From Hyperoodon ampullatus (Eukaryota; Chordata; Mammalia; Artiodactyla; Ziphiidae), in NCBI GenBank assembly GCA_949752795.1, contig OX457061.1:31996425-32060424 (forward strand): a stretch of DNA of 64,000 bases. The letters run 5' to 3'. A program made the translations under genes and the position numbers. This document shows positions 22,080 to 34,499 of this stretch, in pieces; position 1 is the stretch's first letter; each line of letters starts with the position of its first letter. The notes under the pieces were generated by a model, which was given only the letters and a program-made list of their open reading frames with translations, was not told where the DNA came from and ran no database searches.

Positions 22080-23115
22080 ACAAGTAAATGAACATATTCA
22101 AACAAATAGAACATATTTTTTAAAAAACAGGAGTAAAGAACACTTGATAAAGATAAAGGAAGGCAAGAATTGGAGAGGGAAAAGCAGTTAGAAATAATGG
22201 TGAATTGAGAGCATAAAGTACAAAACAGAAACAAATCCATGCTTAATAAGCACCACGGATACAAATGGGTTGAACTCATCTATAAGAGACAGACTCTTAT
22301 GTTGTATTTGGAAAATCTAGCCACTTGTTTTCAAGAAACAGACAAAACAAAATTTCCCCTGAAAATAAAGCGGTGGAAAATACTAGTTTAGAAATGGTTA
22401 CCAAACACAAAGCGGATATAATTGCATTCATATCATATAAAATAAAACTCAAGGTAAAAATCATTGAAAGAAACAGATGTTCACTTCATACTGATAAATT
22501 CAGCCAAGAAAAAATAATTGTTATGCACCTAAAATGTAGCTACAAAACAGTTGAGGCCCAAATTGGAAGAATTATGAGGCAACTGAAAGATAAAAAATTG
22601 CTATTGAAAACTTGAACAAACCCCTCCAGAAACTAAATCAAGTAGACAAAAAAACTACAGATATGATGAATTTTAGTAGTAATACATCAAAATAGGCTTG
22701 ATATAATATTTAGAAAACTTTGTAACTTATAAAGAGATACTCTGCATTATTTTGAAACACACGTGCTACAGTCATAAAATTCGTCCATCAACAAAGCCAC
22801 AAATGAAATTTCAATGAATTCCAAAAAGTTAACTTTATAAGCAAAATTCACTATTATGCAATAAAATTAGAAGTTAACAATTAAGAGGTAGATGTACAAA
22901 AATAAACAAAAACAAAAGTGTCCAAATATAAATATACATGTGCACACTCATATTTCTATATAATTTTTGTTTAAAGAGAAATCAAAATGGAAACTTAAAT
23001 TTAAGCAGTGTGGAAAAAGCAATAAAACATTCAAATAAAAAAGTTTTCAAATATGTGTAATAAATGAATTAAAAAGGATAAAAGCAGAAATTAATAAAAT
23101 AGAAAACTCATTTAA
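22080..23115 (+). repeat. Very old L1/HAL1-type LINE relic
   Basis: A-rich text with scattered L1 ORF2-like words ('acaaatgggttgaactcatc', 'tattgaaaacttgaacaaac', 'gcagaaattaataaaataga'). The order suggests a sense LINE relic with all frames broken; its limits are vague. Confidence 0.55.
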
Positions 23116-23699
23116 TGCCACTGGTAGTTTCTCTGGCTGGTTTTCCCAAGTGGAGTCTGAGTCTAAGAATCTGGGTACCTTTGTGGTTTCATGTTGGGAA
23201 AATGGCATCTTTTACATGAACACTGCCCTTGATCAGCTCAACCAGAGGCCCCAGACTTCTAAGGGGATCTCAAACAGGTCAGACTTTGGCCATAATCCCT
23301 AAAGTACAGGAAGTGTCTCTCATTTTTGGCAATTCTGTAGACTGTCTTCTGACCTTGAGATGACCTTCTCCTCACAATAGACATCAGAATCTCTCTCATT
23401 TGGAATGTACTATCTGGCTTTTCTTTCGTTTAAATTGCCTTTGTGGAATGAGATAGTTCATGACTTTCTCCACCACTAGTGATAGATGAAAATGATTTGA
23501 AATTATTAGAAATGGGATACGTTCAAAGAAGTGCCCCCTCCCTTTTTTTAAGCATACTGGGAGTTTAAACAGGTTTTCAGAATAGAGTTATGTGCAGTGT
23601 ATTAGAATGTGTAGATTGTTTAAGTACATTTTGCTCATATTAGTTATAAAAGGAGGATAAGCCAATTCTTCCTGGGAGGCCATGTTAAAATCACTGGGA
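23116..23699. other. Unclassified DNA
   Basis: No gene or confident repeat. Confidence 0.4.
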
Positions 23700-23830
23700 G
23701 TGCATGAAATTATATGACAAATATTGAGTACCCACTACTTGTCTGGCACTGTGCTAGGTCTGTAAGACAGACGCAGTCTCTATCTTCTGGAGCTTCCAGT
23801 CCTGCTTTCTGGAGCACACTTACCACAGAA
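23700..23830 (-). repeat. L2 LINE 3' end, antisense
   Basis: 'tattgagtacccactacttg', 'tctggcactgtgctaggtct' and 'tcttctggagcttccagtcc' match antisense L2. Confidence 0.7.
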
Positions 23831-24439
23831 AAGTATTGTTTCATTGTGGATTGGAGAGCTTAGAGATTCCACTAGGATTAAGGCATGGCCTATTGAAGTA
23901 TAAATGCAATGAGGGGCATAGCATGTGATGAAGCAGAAGCAATGGTCCCAAGGCAAGGCTGGCAATGAACCCCCAGAGGAGCATCATTTTCACAAATTCA
24001 TCATAGTCTAGGGTCTTGGAAGTCCAGAAAATGATCTTATCAGAACACCTAGAGAGGGGAGATTTTCAGTGGCATGCTGATACTAATTTTACACAAAATT
24101 GATTTTAAAATGCCAATTTACCACTTTCCAGTGGCCAGAGTCCTGTTCTCCATCATACCACTCTCCCAATACTAAGGTACATGGAAATTTGAATTAGTCC
24201 TAGGAAGATGGCTTGGAGGATATAGAAACTCAGTGAAGGGAGATGGCTAGTTTTGACATTTTCATCTGTGGAGAAATTGCCACACCACAATGAATTCTCT
24301 TAGGCAGAAGAAAGCTTAGTTTGTATCTGATATGAGCTATATAATTTTTTCCGTATTATCAGTGTACAAATGTTTGATTTTCACTCCTATTTCTACATCT
24401 TCTTTTACTAGTACTACTATACCACTATAGCTAGCAGAT
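23831..24439. other. Unclassified DNA
   Basis: No feature recognised. Confidence 0.4.
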
Positions 24440-24700
24440 ATAGGAGTTACTACCATGCAGGTACTTTACTAATATCTTTCCATGTATGAACTCACTTAAT
24501 CCTCAAAACCTCCTTGTGAGGAGTATACTTTGATTGTCTCCTTTGGTTTTCAGTTGAGGAAAACAAGGCAGGAAAAGTTCACGTAAATGCTCAAAGCCAC
24601 TAAGCTGTTAAGTGACAGAACCAGAATTCAAACCCGGGTTTCCTGACTCCAGATTTTGATGCCTCTGTCTCAGGTCATGGTTGCTCTCATAGTCATCGGT
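24440..24700 (-). repeat. MIR SINE, near full length, antisense
   Basis: 'ctcacttaatcctcaaaacc', 'gccactaagctgttaagtga' and 'attcaaacccgggtttcctg' mark a long antisense MIR. Confidence 0.85.
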
Positions 24701-26649
24701 CAGAGCCAATTTAATCAATAATTATTTATATGAGCTATTAGATTTATTAGATAAGAACCAACTAGGAACAGCTAGTTGATGAAAAAAGTCCAACTTTCTT
24801 TAAGCGGCTGTTCTTTCCTCTTTAATTCCTAGAACCTCAAATGGGGGAGGGGAAAAGTAAAACAATTTTTGAACCAAAATCAAAAGTGGAACTGAAACAC
24901 TTTCTGAAGGTCAGTGTCTAATATAAAAGGTGATTCATGGTATGTACAGGTTTAGTACAAAGGGAAAGTTTAGGGCTCAGAAAAGATCTGAAGAACTTTC
25001 CAAAAGCTTGGCTACTTGTGAATAAGGGAAGTCAGGAACCTAAGCATCTACTAGTGCCAGGAGAAGGCACCACAGGTACAAAGCCCCTGAAGAACTCCCA
25101 GAAGCAGGGGTTCTACCGAGGCTTGATAAATGCTTGTTGAATGAATGACACTAAGTCATCAAGCCCCTTGGGTACCCTTATGTTCAGTGACCTTCTCTAG
25201 GTGATTGTTCAAAAGTTCAAAGGGCTTCTGCTTCAGACAACTGTACATGTATTCTATGTTTGCGGATTTAGGAAGCAAAGAAGAATGTTGAAGACATGAA
25301 GATGATAAAGTCAATCTGTGCCAGTGGCACTCAGCATATTTCAACTCTGTAGCAAGTCAGACTGACTTACCATCATGCATTTACTTTATTCAAAATTAAC
25401 TACTGAGCTTCCAATGCCTTTGGAATTCAAAGTTCTAAACTGAAATACAAAGAGAGGTGGGAGTTCTAATACCTGATAGAGGAGAAGAGAATGAAGTGCA
25501 GAACCACCTATGAAAGGGCAAGGCCCCTGGGAGGCTAGTGTGGTTGCCTATTAATGGAGTGACAGGAGGAGCCATGGTGAAAAGATATAATAGCTCCATT
25601 CAGATGGGCAGACATTGAGCTCCTGCTATGTGGCAGGTCAACGGTAGATGCTGAAGATGCAAATGAAACCCATGTTTCACTCACCTCTAGTTGCCAAAGA
25701 TTCTGCCATGATTCCTTCTGGACAACTCAGATAGGGTCTCACAGGGGCTCATGAATGTGTCTTATTTTGGCCCAGATCAGTGAAATGCCTTGACAAGGCC
25801 TCCTCCACCTGCTACCTTGTGAAAGAAGTATCTTTTCTTCTAGTGGCAACCACTGAGTGACCCCACAAGACTTGGACATAACCACTCCTGAATAGCACCA
25901 TCTCCTTTGTGATGTGCAAATGTCTCTTGAATTACATAAGGGGCCAGTGTTCTCTGCAGCCTTCAGCATGTCAAAGCCACTGCTTTCCACATAAAAGTGA
26001 GGACAAGTCCCCCACTTCACAGGCATCTTTGGCCACATCTTGTAACCTAGGACCAACAGGAGTCCCATGAAATTCTAACTGAAAATAGCTCTTTCATCTT
26101 CTGCTTGCGGTGGGCTCTAGCAATCGTCCATGAGGAAGTGTTGGAGGGCCAACCTCTGGGACAGAATTTATGCTCTCCTAATAGCCTTTCTCATCCACGC
26201 TTATTTTTCTCTGTCCTTCCTTCAAAGTGCTTGTGCAAATTGTTACCAGCCCATTACAAATGCCTTGACCCACCCAAATTCTTCTGGTAGAGACCACTGG
26301 GGTCCCACTAGAATTCCACAATACAAAGATAAATAAGACCTGGTCCCATCTCTCAAGGCATGAATTTCTAGATGAATTTCTGTCTTGTCACAATTTGTCT
26401 AAGTGTTGGGGCTGCTGACCAAAAAGAGGCAGTTTTCAGTGCAATCACACCAGGCATCCCTTCTGCATTCCTTGGATCTGCTCATCACCAGCCTCATGGA
26501 CTTCAGGAAGTCACTTTTTTTTTCATGTGCAAGGAAACTTAGGAGAGGAAACTAACAAAACCTCTTCTCTACCTGATCAAGAGATGATGCATGTGAAAGG
26601 GTTTTGTAAACAGTGGACTCTACCTGCTTCTCACCCAGCCAGTCAGTTG
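24701..26649. other. Mostly unclassified DNA with small L2 scraps
   Basis: Small L2-like pieces lie near 25100-25150 (sense end 'gcttgttgaatgaatga'), 25610-25680 and 26310-26370. The rest is unrecognised. An antisense open frame of 109 codons (25739-26068) has no resemblance to a protein I know. Confidence 0.4.
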
Positions 26650-26880
26650 CTCCTCCTCCCCTCCCAAAGCACTTGGAGCTTCCCTCTAATATAACATTTA
26701 TCACACTGCAGGGTATTTGTTCATATGACCAATCCCCACATTATACTGTTAGCCACTAGAAGGCAAGGGTCTCTTCCTATTCTTTTTTGGATTATCTGCC
26801 CCTGGCATGGTGCCAGTCATATAACAGACACTCCCAAAATACATGTTGACTGATCACATGAACGAGTGAATTGCGTGCAG
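26650..26880 (+). repeat. L2 LINE 3' end
   Basis: 'aacatttatcacactgcagg', 'gttagccactagaaggcaag' and 'cctggcatggtgccagtcat' are L2 3' landmarks in order. Confidence 0.75.
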
Positions 26881-26999
26881 AAATTTAAATTATCCTCCCT
26901 CCAGTGTTCTGAATAATTTTGGAAAAGTCACACCACTTTCAGAACTCTTGTTTTCCTAATCACTAGTAGGAATAACACATTAGAGTAGTAAACATACAG

Positions 27000-27210
27000 T
27001 GAGGGTTAGATATATGACTTTACACATGATGTAATTTCAACCCAGAGAGTCCCTATACTGTTTGAGTCCAAATTCTTCCCCTGTACAGATGAGATTAAGT
27101 CCAGGAGAATATGTGTGACGTGTCTGAGGGGAAGTGGGTGGCCATCTGAACCAGAATCCAGATCTTTTGACCTCCGGTTCAGTGTTCTTTATGCCACATT
27201 ATCAGATCCT
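27000..27210 (-). repeat. MIR SINE, antisense, diverged
   Basis: 'tgtacagatgagattaagtc', 'gaaccagaatccagatcttt' and 'tgacctccggttcagtgttc' fit antisense MIR. Confidence 0.65.
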
Positions 27211-28575
27211 CAAATTAAATTGACACAGTTAACACAGGATGATTTTATCATCTAGAGCACACTGTGGTGTTCCAGATAATAGATCTGCTCCTGGCAGAAA
27301 ATAGACACTGTGGTCAATGGGGAGATAATCCCTGGTGAGAAGGAGCCATGAATCAAGAACAAAACTGCACAGTATTGGTCAAGATGGAGATTAGTTACTC
27401 TGAATGAATCAAACGCAAATAACAACCAATGGATTCCCATGTGCCCCAGCCTCACACTGAAATTAAATGGCTTTGCTCAGCAAGACAAACACTTAGGAAA
27501 CTTAGCAAAGCTGGGTGGCCTGTAAACATGGCATTGCAAAGAGAAGGGGTTGGATGAATTAAAGAAATGCCCTGATGTAGGTGTTGATTTCATAACCAGT
27601 CATCCACTCAGGCTCTTACTGTGAGCCCTGATTGGTCCTAGACTGTCCAGGGGGTAAGGTGCGGCTCCTGTACCCTGCCCTCCCCAACCTGGGATGCACC
27701 ATCTGGTTAAGAAGAGGTAAGATGCTTGAACAGAAGAGCACACCGAAGGGGTTGACTGGCTGATAGACTGTGGGCAGAAGGCCGTGAAGGATATGGAGGA
27801 AGGTGTGGCTGGTCATACCTGTGGGGTGTGTGGGGAGAGAGTAAGAAGTCAGTCAGGAAAAGAACAGACTTTTAAGAGGGGTCTGCAAAAATGAAAAAGC
27901 TATTTGCCTGGCAGGCCATGAGAGTGGAGGGGGAGAACTATTCTAGCAGATGAACAACATGGAAGCCAAAATCGGCTTGGCACATTTGGGCAACTAAAAG
28001 GAGTTTGATGTGGCAGAGGGCATGATGGGTGTTAAGAAGGATACTATGAAGAGGTAGGCAAAATCCTTATCATTTCAGATGAAGGAATTTATATATACCT
28101 TTGTGACCAAAATGTCTTACACGAGAGTCCACAGACGAGCTTCAAGGCGTCCACAAGTCTGTTAATTACATGTAAGTTTCTGCGTGTCTATGCACATACA
28201 AACGTTACTGAGACAGGTATCTTCATATTTACATATTCTTCGATGCATCCCTGACACCATGCCCTCCCTAAATACAGAAAACATTAAAAACCAGCAGTCC
28301 AGAAGATGATACATTAGTGAAGGATTTAAAGAAGGTTGTGGTGAGATCAGAAACATGTTCAAGGCTGATCTTTCTGGTACCGGTGTGGACAGTACACACG
28401 GGGGTGAGGCTGGAGGAAGGAGATGGGGGCTGGGGAGAAGAGTGCTGTAATCGTCCAGGTGAGAGAGAGTGAAGCCAAAACTATGACAGTGCCAGTGAGT
28501 TGGAGGACAGGTTCCAAAAAGAACTGACTTTTAAAATAGCTGATTCATTATGACTTCCAGGCTTGAAGATGGTAC
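27211..28575. other. Repeat-poor unclassified DNA
   Basis: About 1.4 kb without a recognisable element or exon. The region 28390-28500 reads like the inner part of an antisense L2 but is too weak to call. Confidence 0.35.
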
Positions 28576-28872
28576 ATGAGTTTTCTATTGTGGCTGTAAC
28601 AAATTATCACAAACTTAGTGGTTTAAAACAATACAAATTTATTCAGAAGTCCAACATGAGTGTCAATGGGCTAATATAAAGACGTTGACAGGGCTGCATT
28701 CCTTACCAGAGGCTCTAGAGAATTATCTACTTGTGTTTTCCAGCTTCTAGAGGCCATTCACCTTTCTTGGCCTGTGGCTCCCTTCCTCTTTCAAAGCCAG
28801 CAATACCGCATCTCTTTGACCGTTCTTCCATAGTCACAGATCCCTCTTACCACAGCCAGGAAAGGTTCTCTG
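28576..28872 (-). mobile_element. MLT1 LTR, first part, split by L1
   Basis: 'ggctgtaacaaattatcaca', 'acttagtggtttaaaacaat', 'ttccagcttctagaggccat' and 'gacagggctgcattccttac' match a reverse-complement MLT1 (MaLR/ERVL) LTR. It breaks off at 'aaggttctctg' and resumes at 29679. Confidence 0.88.
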
Positions 28873-29678
28873 GTTTTTTGTTTGCTTATTTTTGTTTTGT
28901 TTTTTAAAACTGAAGTATAGTTGATTTACAATATTGTGTTAGTTTCAGGTGTACAACACAGTGATTCAGTTATATATATATATTTCAGATTATTTTCCAT
29001 TATTGGTTAATACAAGATATTGGGTTTAGTCCCCTGTGCTATACAGTAAATCCTTGTTGCTTATCTATTTTTTGTATAATAGTTTGTATCTGTTAATCCC
29101 ATGCTCCTAATTTATCCCTCCCCCACTTTCCCCTTTGGTAACTATAAGTTTGTTTTCTATGTCTGTGGGTCTATTTCTGTTTTGTATATAGATTCATTTG
29201 TGTCATTTTTTAGGTTCCACATATAAGTGATATCATATGATATTTGTCTTTCTCTGACTTACTTCACTTAGTATGATATTCTCTAGGTTCATCCATGTTG
29301 CTGCAAATGGCCTTATTTCATTCATTTTTATGGCTGAGTAATATTCCATCGTATATATACCACATCTTCTTAAGCCAATTATCTGTTAATGGGCACTTGG
29401 GTTGTTTCCATGTCTTGGCTATTGTAAATAGTGCTGCTATGAACATTGGGGTGCATATATCTTTTTGAATTAGAGTTTTCAGCTTTTCAGGATATATGCC
29501 CAGGAGTGGGATTGCAGGATCATATGGTACCTCTATTTTTAGTTTAAGGAAACTCCATACTGCTTTTCATAGTGGCTGCACCAACTGACATTCCCACCAA
29601 CAGTGTATGTGGGTTCCCTTTCCTCCACACCCTCTCCAGCATTTATTACTTGTAGACTTTTTGATGATGGTCATTCTG
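28873..29678 (-). mobile_element. 806-bp L1 3' end nested in MLT1
   Basis: Starts with a T-rich block (the A tail on the other strand), then 'ttagtttcaggtgtacaaca', 'ccctgtgctatacagtaaat', 'atgttgctgcaaatggcctt' and 'gattgcaggatcatatggta', ending 'gatggtcattctg'. The 11-bp aaggttctctg occurs on both sides (28862-28872 and 29679-29689). The copy is 5'-truncated, with no complete ORF. Confidence 0.95.
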
Positions 29679-29870
29679 AAGGTTCTCTGTTTTCAAGGGC
29701 CCATATGCTTATACCAGGTCCAGCTGTATATCTCCAATCACTTAATCACATCGGCAGAATTCTTTTTGTTGGATAACTATTCACAGGTTCTGGTGATTAG
29801 GATGTGGACACCTTGTGGGGGGGGGCGGTGGGTGGGCAGTGGGCATTATTCTGCCTACATCAGATGGAGA
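29679..29870 (-). mobile_element. MLT1 LTR, second part
   Basis: 'ccaatcacttaatcacatcg' and 'gttctggtgattaggatgtg' continue the antisense MLT1, ending near 'tctgcctacatca'. A G-rich tract lies at 29817-29843. Confidence 0.75.
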
Positions 29871-29970
29871 CTCTGAGAACCCAAAAAGAGAAGTGTATTG
29901 CCTGAGGCCTCAAAGCATGTAAGTAGCAGAATTGAGATGAGGACTCGGGACTCTTGAGCCTCAGTCCTGG
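29871..29970 (-). repeat. MIR fragment, antisense
   Basis: 'gaagtgtattgcctgaggcc' and 'gtaagtagcagaattgagat' match antisense MIR. Confidence 0.6.
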
Positions 29971-30284
29971 GCAGATTCCAACTCTTGGAATCTTGGACCA
30001 TGCATAGATTAGTTATCATCACATGCTGTCAAGCATGTGACCGAATGGATGGAACTTGCCTATGTCCTCTCCACTGTATGGTGCCTAAGGGATGTGTTGA
30101 TCCCCATTCGTTGGCCAGGGTGGCTGTGATATGGCTCATACACGTGAAGTAGGCACCAGTTCTGTGCTGGCTGGTCTTAGCTAGCACTGACCAGATCTGC
30201 CAACCTCCATCTCGGGGCGTCTTAGCTTTGCCATATATGCTTCACATTTCGGGGATAAGAACTCATCAGGGTGAGGCTGTTAGG
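29971..30284. other. Unclassified DNA
   Basis: No feature recognised. Confidence 0.4.
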
Positions 30285-30475
30285 TACATATCATGGTGCA
30301 ATGGAAGAGTTCCAGAGGTGGAGTTTGGAGCCCAGGGTGCTGTCCCCCTTCCATTTTCATATCAGGTGACCTGAAATATGTCATTTCCCCTCATTTGAGA
30401 GTCATTATCCCCTTTGTGAAAAGAGATGGTTGGGTTAGATATAGAGGTTCCTCTAACATCTCATAAGTGTAGAAT
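30285..30475 (+). repeat. MIR(b) SINE
   Basis: 'atggtgcaatggaagagttc', 'atcaggtgacctgaaatatg' and 'atggttgggttagatataga' fit a sense MIR with a MIRb-like 3' end. Confidence 0.65.
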
Positions 30476-31039
30476 ATGGAGATGATTTCTGCACTGATTG
30501 GCAAGTAAAGTGGCACAGATGTGTGGCAATCCTAGTAGAAAACCCTTCCTTCTTTGATTCTCAGTCCTTGATGCAGTCTTGGAGCTTGGTATTCAATAGT
30601 CCAACTGCACTGCACTGAAGCAGCCAGAAATACCAGATTTCTGTAGAGAAGAAGGTCTGTGCAAGCTCTTTAGAAGCATAGCAACCAGAGGGTGTGATGG
30701 ATTCTACATGTCATGCATGTCAGCTCACCAAAGACTTTCTGGATAAGCTAAGAGTTTTCTAGAGCCCCTACACTACTAGCACAGATCCACTCAGGTCTCT
30801 GTGTCTATATATGGGTGGCAACCATAAACACAATTTCAAAAATCTAAAAATAGCTGTTGTAGCTTCTCAAACAGTAGCTCATCAATCTCAAGAACTAACC
30901 AAAAGGGAAGTGGAAGGAACAGGAAGGGACTGGAATACACTCTCTGGGCTTACTTTGGCCTTGAACTAGCAGACAGGACAATCAAGAAGCTGGAAAAGTA
31001 GAGAGTAGCAGAAGGGAGAAAAGGATTAAAGAGAGAGAA
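30476..31039. other. Unclassified DNA
   Basis: No gene or confident repeat. Confidence 0.4.
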
Positions 31040-31390
31040 CTTTAAATGTTTGTCAAAAACCTATAGTTCCAAGATGAGTGAGACCCAAACAAGATAAAAC
31101 CAGAGATGCATCCCAACATTCATCACCATCATCAAATTTCTGAAAACTAAAGTCAAAGAAAAAAATCTTTCAAGCAACAAGAGAAAAATAGCACCTTAAC
31201 TTTAAGTAAAAAAAAAAAAATTGCATAAGGGCAGATTTATGATCAGAAATCATGGTGGCCAGAGGAAATGGTACGTGGACTGAGAGATAGGGACTTTCAA
31301 TCCAGGATCCTATACCTAAAGAAAGTATCTTCCAGGAATGAAGAGAAATCAAGACATTCTCAGATAAAGGAAAACTAGGGGAATTTGAAC
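31040..31390 (+). repeat. Old L1M/HAL1-type LINE fragment
   Basis: 'tcaaatttctgaaaactaaa', 'gtcaaagaaaaaaatctttc', 'aaatcatggtggccagagga' and 'gaagagaaatcaagacattc' match a characteristic internal block of old L1/HAL1 elements. Confidence 0.75.
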
Positions 31391-31399
31391 ATTATTCTC

Positions 31400-31520
31400 T
31401 TAATAAGAAGAAACTAAAGTCCAAAGAGTTATTTTTTATGAAGGACACACAGCTAGAAAGCAGTGAAGTTTGAACGCAAACTTGTTTGATATCAGAATTC
31501 ACATTCTTTTCAAGACACTG
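31400..31520 (-). repeat. MIR fragment, antisense
   Basis: 'aaggacacacagctagaaag' is a MIR antisense core. Confidence 0.6.
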
Positions 31521-32014
31521 TTTTTCATAAAGTCCATATGTGAAAATAGTCTTTGTTAAATTTGAAGGTTAGCCTCTAGTTTTAACACTGATCATATATG
31601 AGTTTATTTTTATTATTTGTTTCCTGACAAAATGTAGAAGATTCATTCATTCATTCTTAGGGACTGTCTCTGTGCTTTTCATTTGCTAGAGGTGAATCAG
31701 ACAAAGGATAGAGCCATGATGTATATGGTACATGTCCTATCACCTTCCCAATACACACTAGTGGCAGACAACACTAATCAGTCCAACACTCATCCTTCTC
31801 AACCTTGATCCCTAAGCAGAAAATTACAATCGGTCAGAGTTGTTGTGTCAGGTGATATTATTTGCCATTCCTGACATAATCCCGCCTTCTAGGAGCCTAT
31901 AGTCCAGGAAAAGGGACAAATACATAATGTTCCTACCTTTCAATTCCAGGATTCTTTATAATAGAGCACAAGCAAAAGGTATGAAGGTAAACGTTGAATA
32001 ATAGAGAAATAATA
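31521..32014. other. Unclassified DNA, possible antisense L2
   Basis: 'attcattcattcttaggg' near 31640 and 'cttctaggagcctatagtcc' near 31888 suggest a badly decayed antisense L2. Confidence 0.35.
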
Positions 32015-32205
32015 AAAGTTTACTGCATATTCACTCTTTATCAATACTATGTTAGGTACTTTACATTCATTACCTTATTTAATTGTCACAACTACTACCC
32101 TATGATGTAAACTATTTTTAACAGCTAAGGACACTGAGAAGTTCAGAGAAGTGCCATAAAGACAGTCCATGGCAGAAAAGCAATTCGGATCAAGATCCGC
32201 ATGAA
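32015..32205 (-). repeat. MIR SINE, antisense
   Basis: 'tactatgttaggtactttac', 'ttaccttatttaattgtcac' and 'tatgatgtaaactattttta' fit antisense MIR. Confidence 0.75.
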
Positions 32206-32564
32206 TTTAAAAATGTATGTTTTTTCTTTTATATGCTGCTTCTCTTTGAAAGCATCGAATTCATAAACTAGTTATATTTAAACTATTTCCATACTATTAA
32301 GAATGTATCAAATTATAAATCTAGAAACCTCAAGAACATATCCTGAAACACTAAGTGAAAAAGAGAGTTTAGAATCAAGATAATTATTCAAAATCAACAG
32401 CTTTTTTTCCTGACAGCCAGTGAAAAGTTATAATAGATAAAAAGATGATATGCATAAGAACATCATAAAATATAAAATGCTTAGAAGTTATCTTAAGGAG
32501 AAATTTGTAGTGTCTCCATAATGAAAAATGACAAAATCTTACCAAGAGATAGTATCTATATCAA

Positions 32565-32622
32565 TATCATCTATCTATCTATCTATCTATCTATGTATCT
32601 ATCTATCCATCCATCCATCCAG
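32565..32622 (+). repeat. (TATC)n(CATC)n tetranucleotide repeat
   Basis: About seven TATC units, a TATG interruption, more TATC, then four CATC units. A long, mostly pure tract of this sort is likely to vary in length among individuals. Confidence 0.9.
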
Positions 32623-32725
32623 GGAAGAGGGTACGTGTTCCCAATACTGTTAAGATTTTAATTCTTGCACATTAAGTTATAAGGTTAATACCATCCTTCT
32701 CAAAGTCCCAAAGATGATGAGTGTA

Positions 32726-32729
32726 TATG

Positions 32730-32764
<35 letters not shown>
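32726..32764 (+). repeat. (TA)n(TG)n microsatellite
   Basis: A short TA phase followed by about 13 TG units. Confidence 0.9.
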
Positions 32765-33099
32765 TATATCAAGATTGACAAGAAAATTCTAAACTTACAG
32801 AAATATTTAACAGAGAGAAAGTTATAAGGGGACATTTTGATCATTAAACAACCAGAAAAACTATAAAGGAAGAGAAGTGATACCAGAGAACTTAAATTTT
32901 TTTTCTGTATATAACACCTCAAGTTCAAACTCACAAATAAGAAAAATAAATCCCATCTATTTAGCAACTAATATCCTTAATGTATAAAGAGTATTACAAA
33001 TGGAAATAAGTTTTCTACACTTCAAAGTGATAAAATGATACCAGCAGTTTTTGATAATTTATGTACGTAAATTCCAATTCCAATACCTACATGAGAAAA

Positions 33100-34490
33100 T
33101 ATTACAATGATATATTCAAATTATATGAATAAATCAAGATAGAATCATAAAAAAATGTTTAAGTAACCCACAGAAACAAGGGAACCAGAAAGAAGAAACA
33201 AACAGAAAATACACAATAAAATGGCATACTTAAGCCCTAATATACCAATAGTTACCTTAAATATATATGGTCTAAATACACAAATTAAAATACAGACATT
33301 GGTGCAGTGAATTAAAACAAAAACACAAACCAAAAAGAAAGAAAAAGAACCATGATCCAACCGTGTGGTTTCTAAAAGAAACTCACTTCAAATACAATGA
33401 CATAAGTTGAATGAAAATAGAAGGGTAGAAAACATTATATCATGCAAACATTAATTTTAAAAAACACATGAAGTGCCATATTAACATCAGGTAGAGTAAA
33501 CTTTAGAGCAAAAACATTGCTAGAGACAAATAGGGACATTATACAGTGATAAAAGAGTCAGTTCACTAGGAAGAAAACAATCCTAAACCTGTGCGCATCA
33601 AGCAACTGAGCCTCAAATATGTGAAGCAAAATCTGATGGAGCCAAAGAAGAAATCCTCAGTTAAAGTTGGGGACTTCAACCCCACTCTCAGAAATTGATA
33701 AAACTAACAGTAAATCAGCAAGGATATAGAAATGAACAACACAATCAACAACAGGGTCTAACTGACATACATAAAACATTCAATTGACAACAGTACAGAA
33801 CATATTTTCTTCAAGCACACATGGAACATTCACCAAGATAGCCCATGTCCTGGGGCATAAAACAAACCCCAACAAATCTTAAAGAATTGAAATTGTACAG
33901 AGTGTGTTCCCTGAATACATTGGAATCCAATAAGAAATCAATAGAAACTTAAGAGAAAATATCCAAGCACTTGAAAACTAAACAACACATTTCTAAATAA
34001 CCCATGGGTCAAAGAGGAAGTCTCAAGGAAAATAAAATACATTGAACTGCATGAAAATGAAACTATGACGTTTTAAAATTTATGTAACACAGATAAAGCA
34101 GTGCTGAGAGGAAAATTTACACCACTAAACACTTACATTAGGAAAGAAAAAATGTCTTAAGCCAATTATTTAAGCTCCTACTTCAATAACCAAGGAAAAG
34201 AAGAACAAAATAAACACAGAGCAAGCAGAAGGAAGGAAATAATAAAGATAAGAGCAGATATGAATGAAAACAAAAAAATAGAAAAAACAGTGAAACAAAT
34301 AGCTGATTTTTTTTAAAAAAGACCAATAAAATCGACAAACCTCTAACAAGATTAAACAAAGGAAAAAAGAAGACACAAATTATCAATATAGGAAATCCAA
34401 TCATACCAAAAAAGAAAAGTACAGACCAATATCCCTCCTGAATGTAGATGTAAAAATCTTTAGAAAGTATTAGTAATTAGAATTCAGCAA
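33100..34490 (+). mobile_element. L1 ORF2 relic (endonuclease to early reverse transcriptase)
   Basis: Sense L1 landmarks in order: 'ttaaatatatatggtctaaa', 'tctaaaagaaactcacttca', 'ttaaagttggggacttcaac', 'atgtcctggggcataaaaca', 'agcagtgctgagaggaaaat' and 'acagaccaatatccctcctg'. Numerous stops and frameshifts make it inert. Confidence 0.85.
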
Positions 34491-34499
34491 TATAAATGT

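Larger units (their letters stand above)
32206..33099 (+). repeat. AT-rich DNA, probable L1 body with two microsatellites
   Basis: The A-rich sense sequence fits decayed L1, without crisp landmarks. It holds a tetranucleotide repeat and a (GT)n repeat, listed separately. Confidence 0.4.

Noticed and set aside
32565..32622. CRISPR-like array
   Set aside because: It is a simple tetranucleotide repeat without spacers; no array exists anywhere in the window.
33100..34490. Active L1
   Set aside because: Landmarks are in order, but the reading frame is broken many times and both ends are missing.
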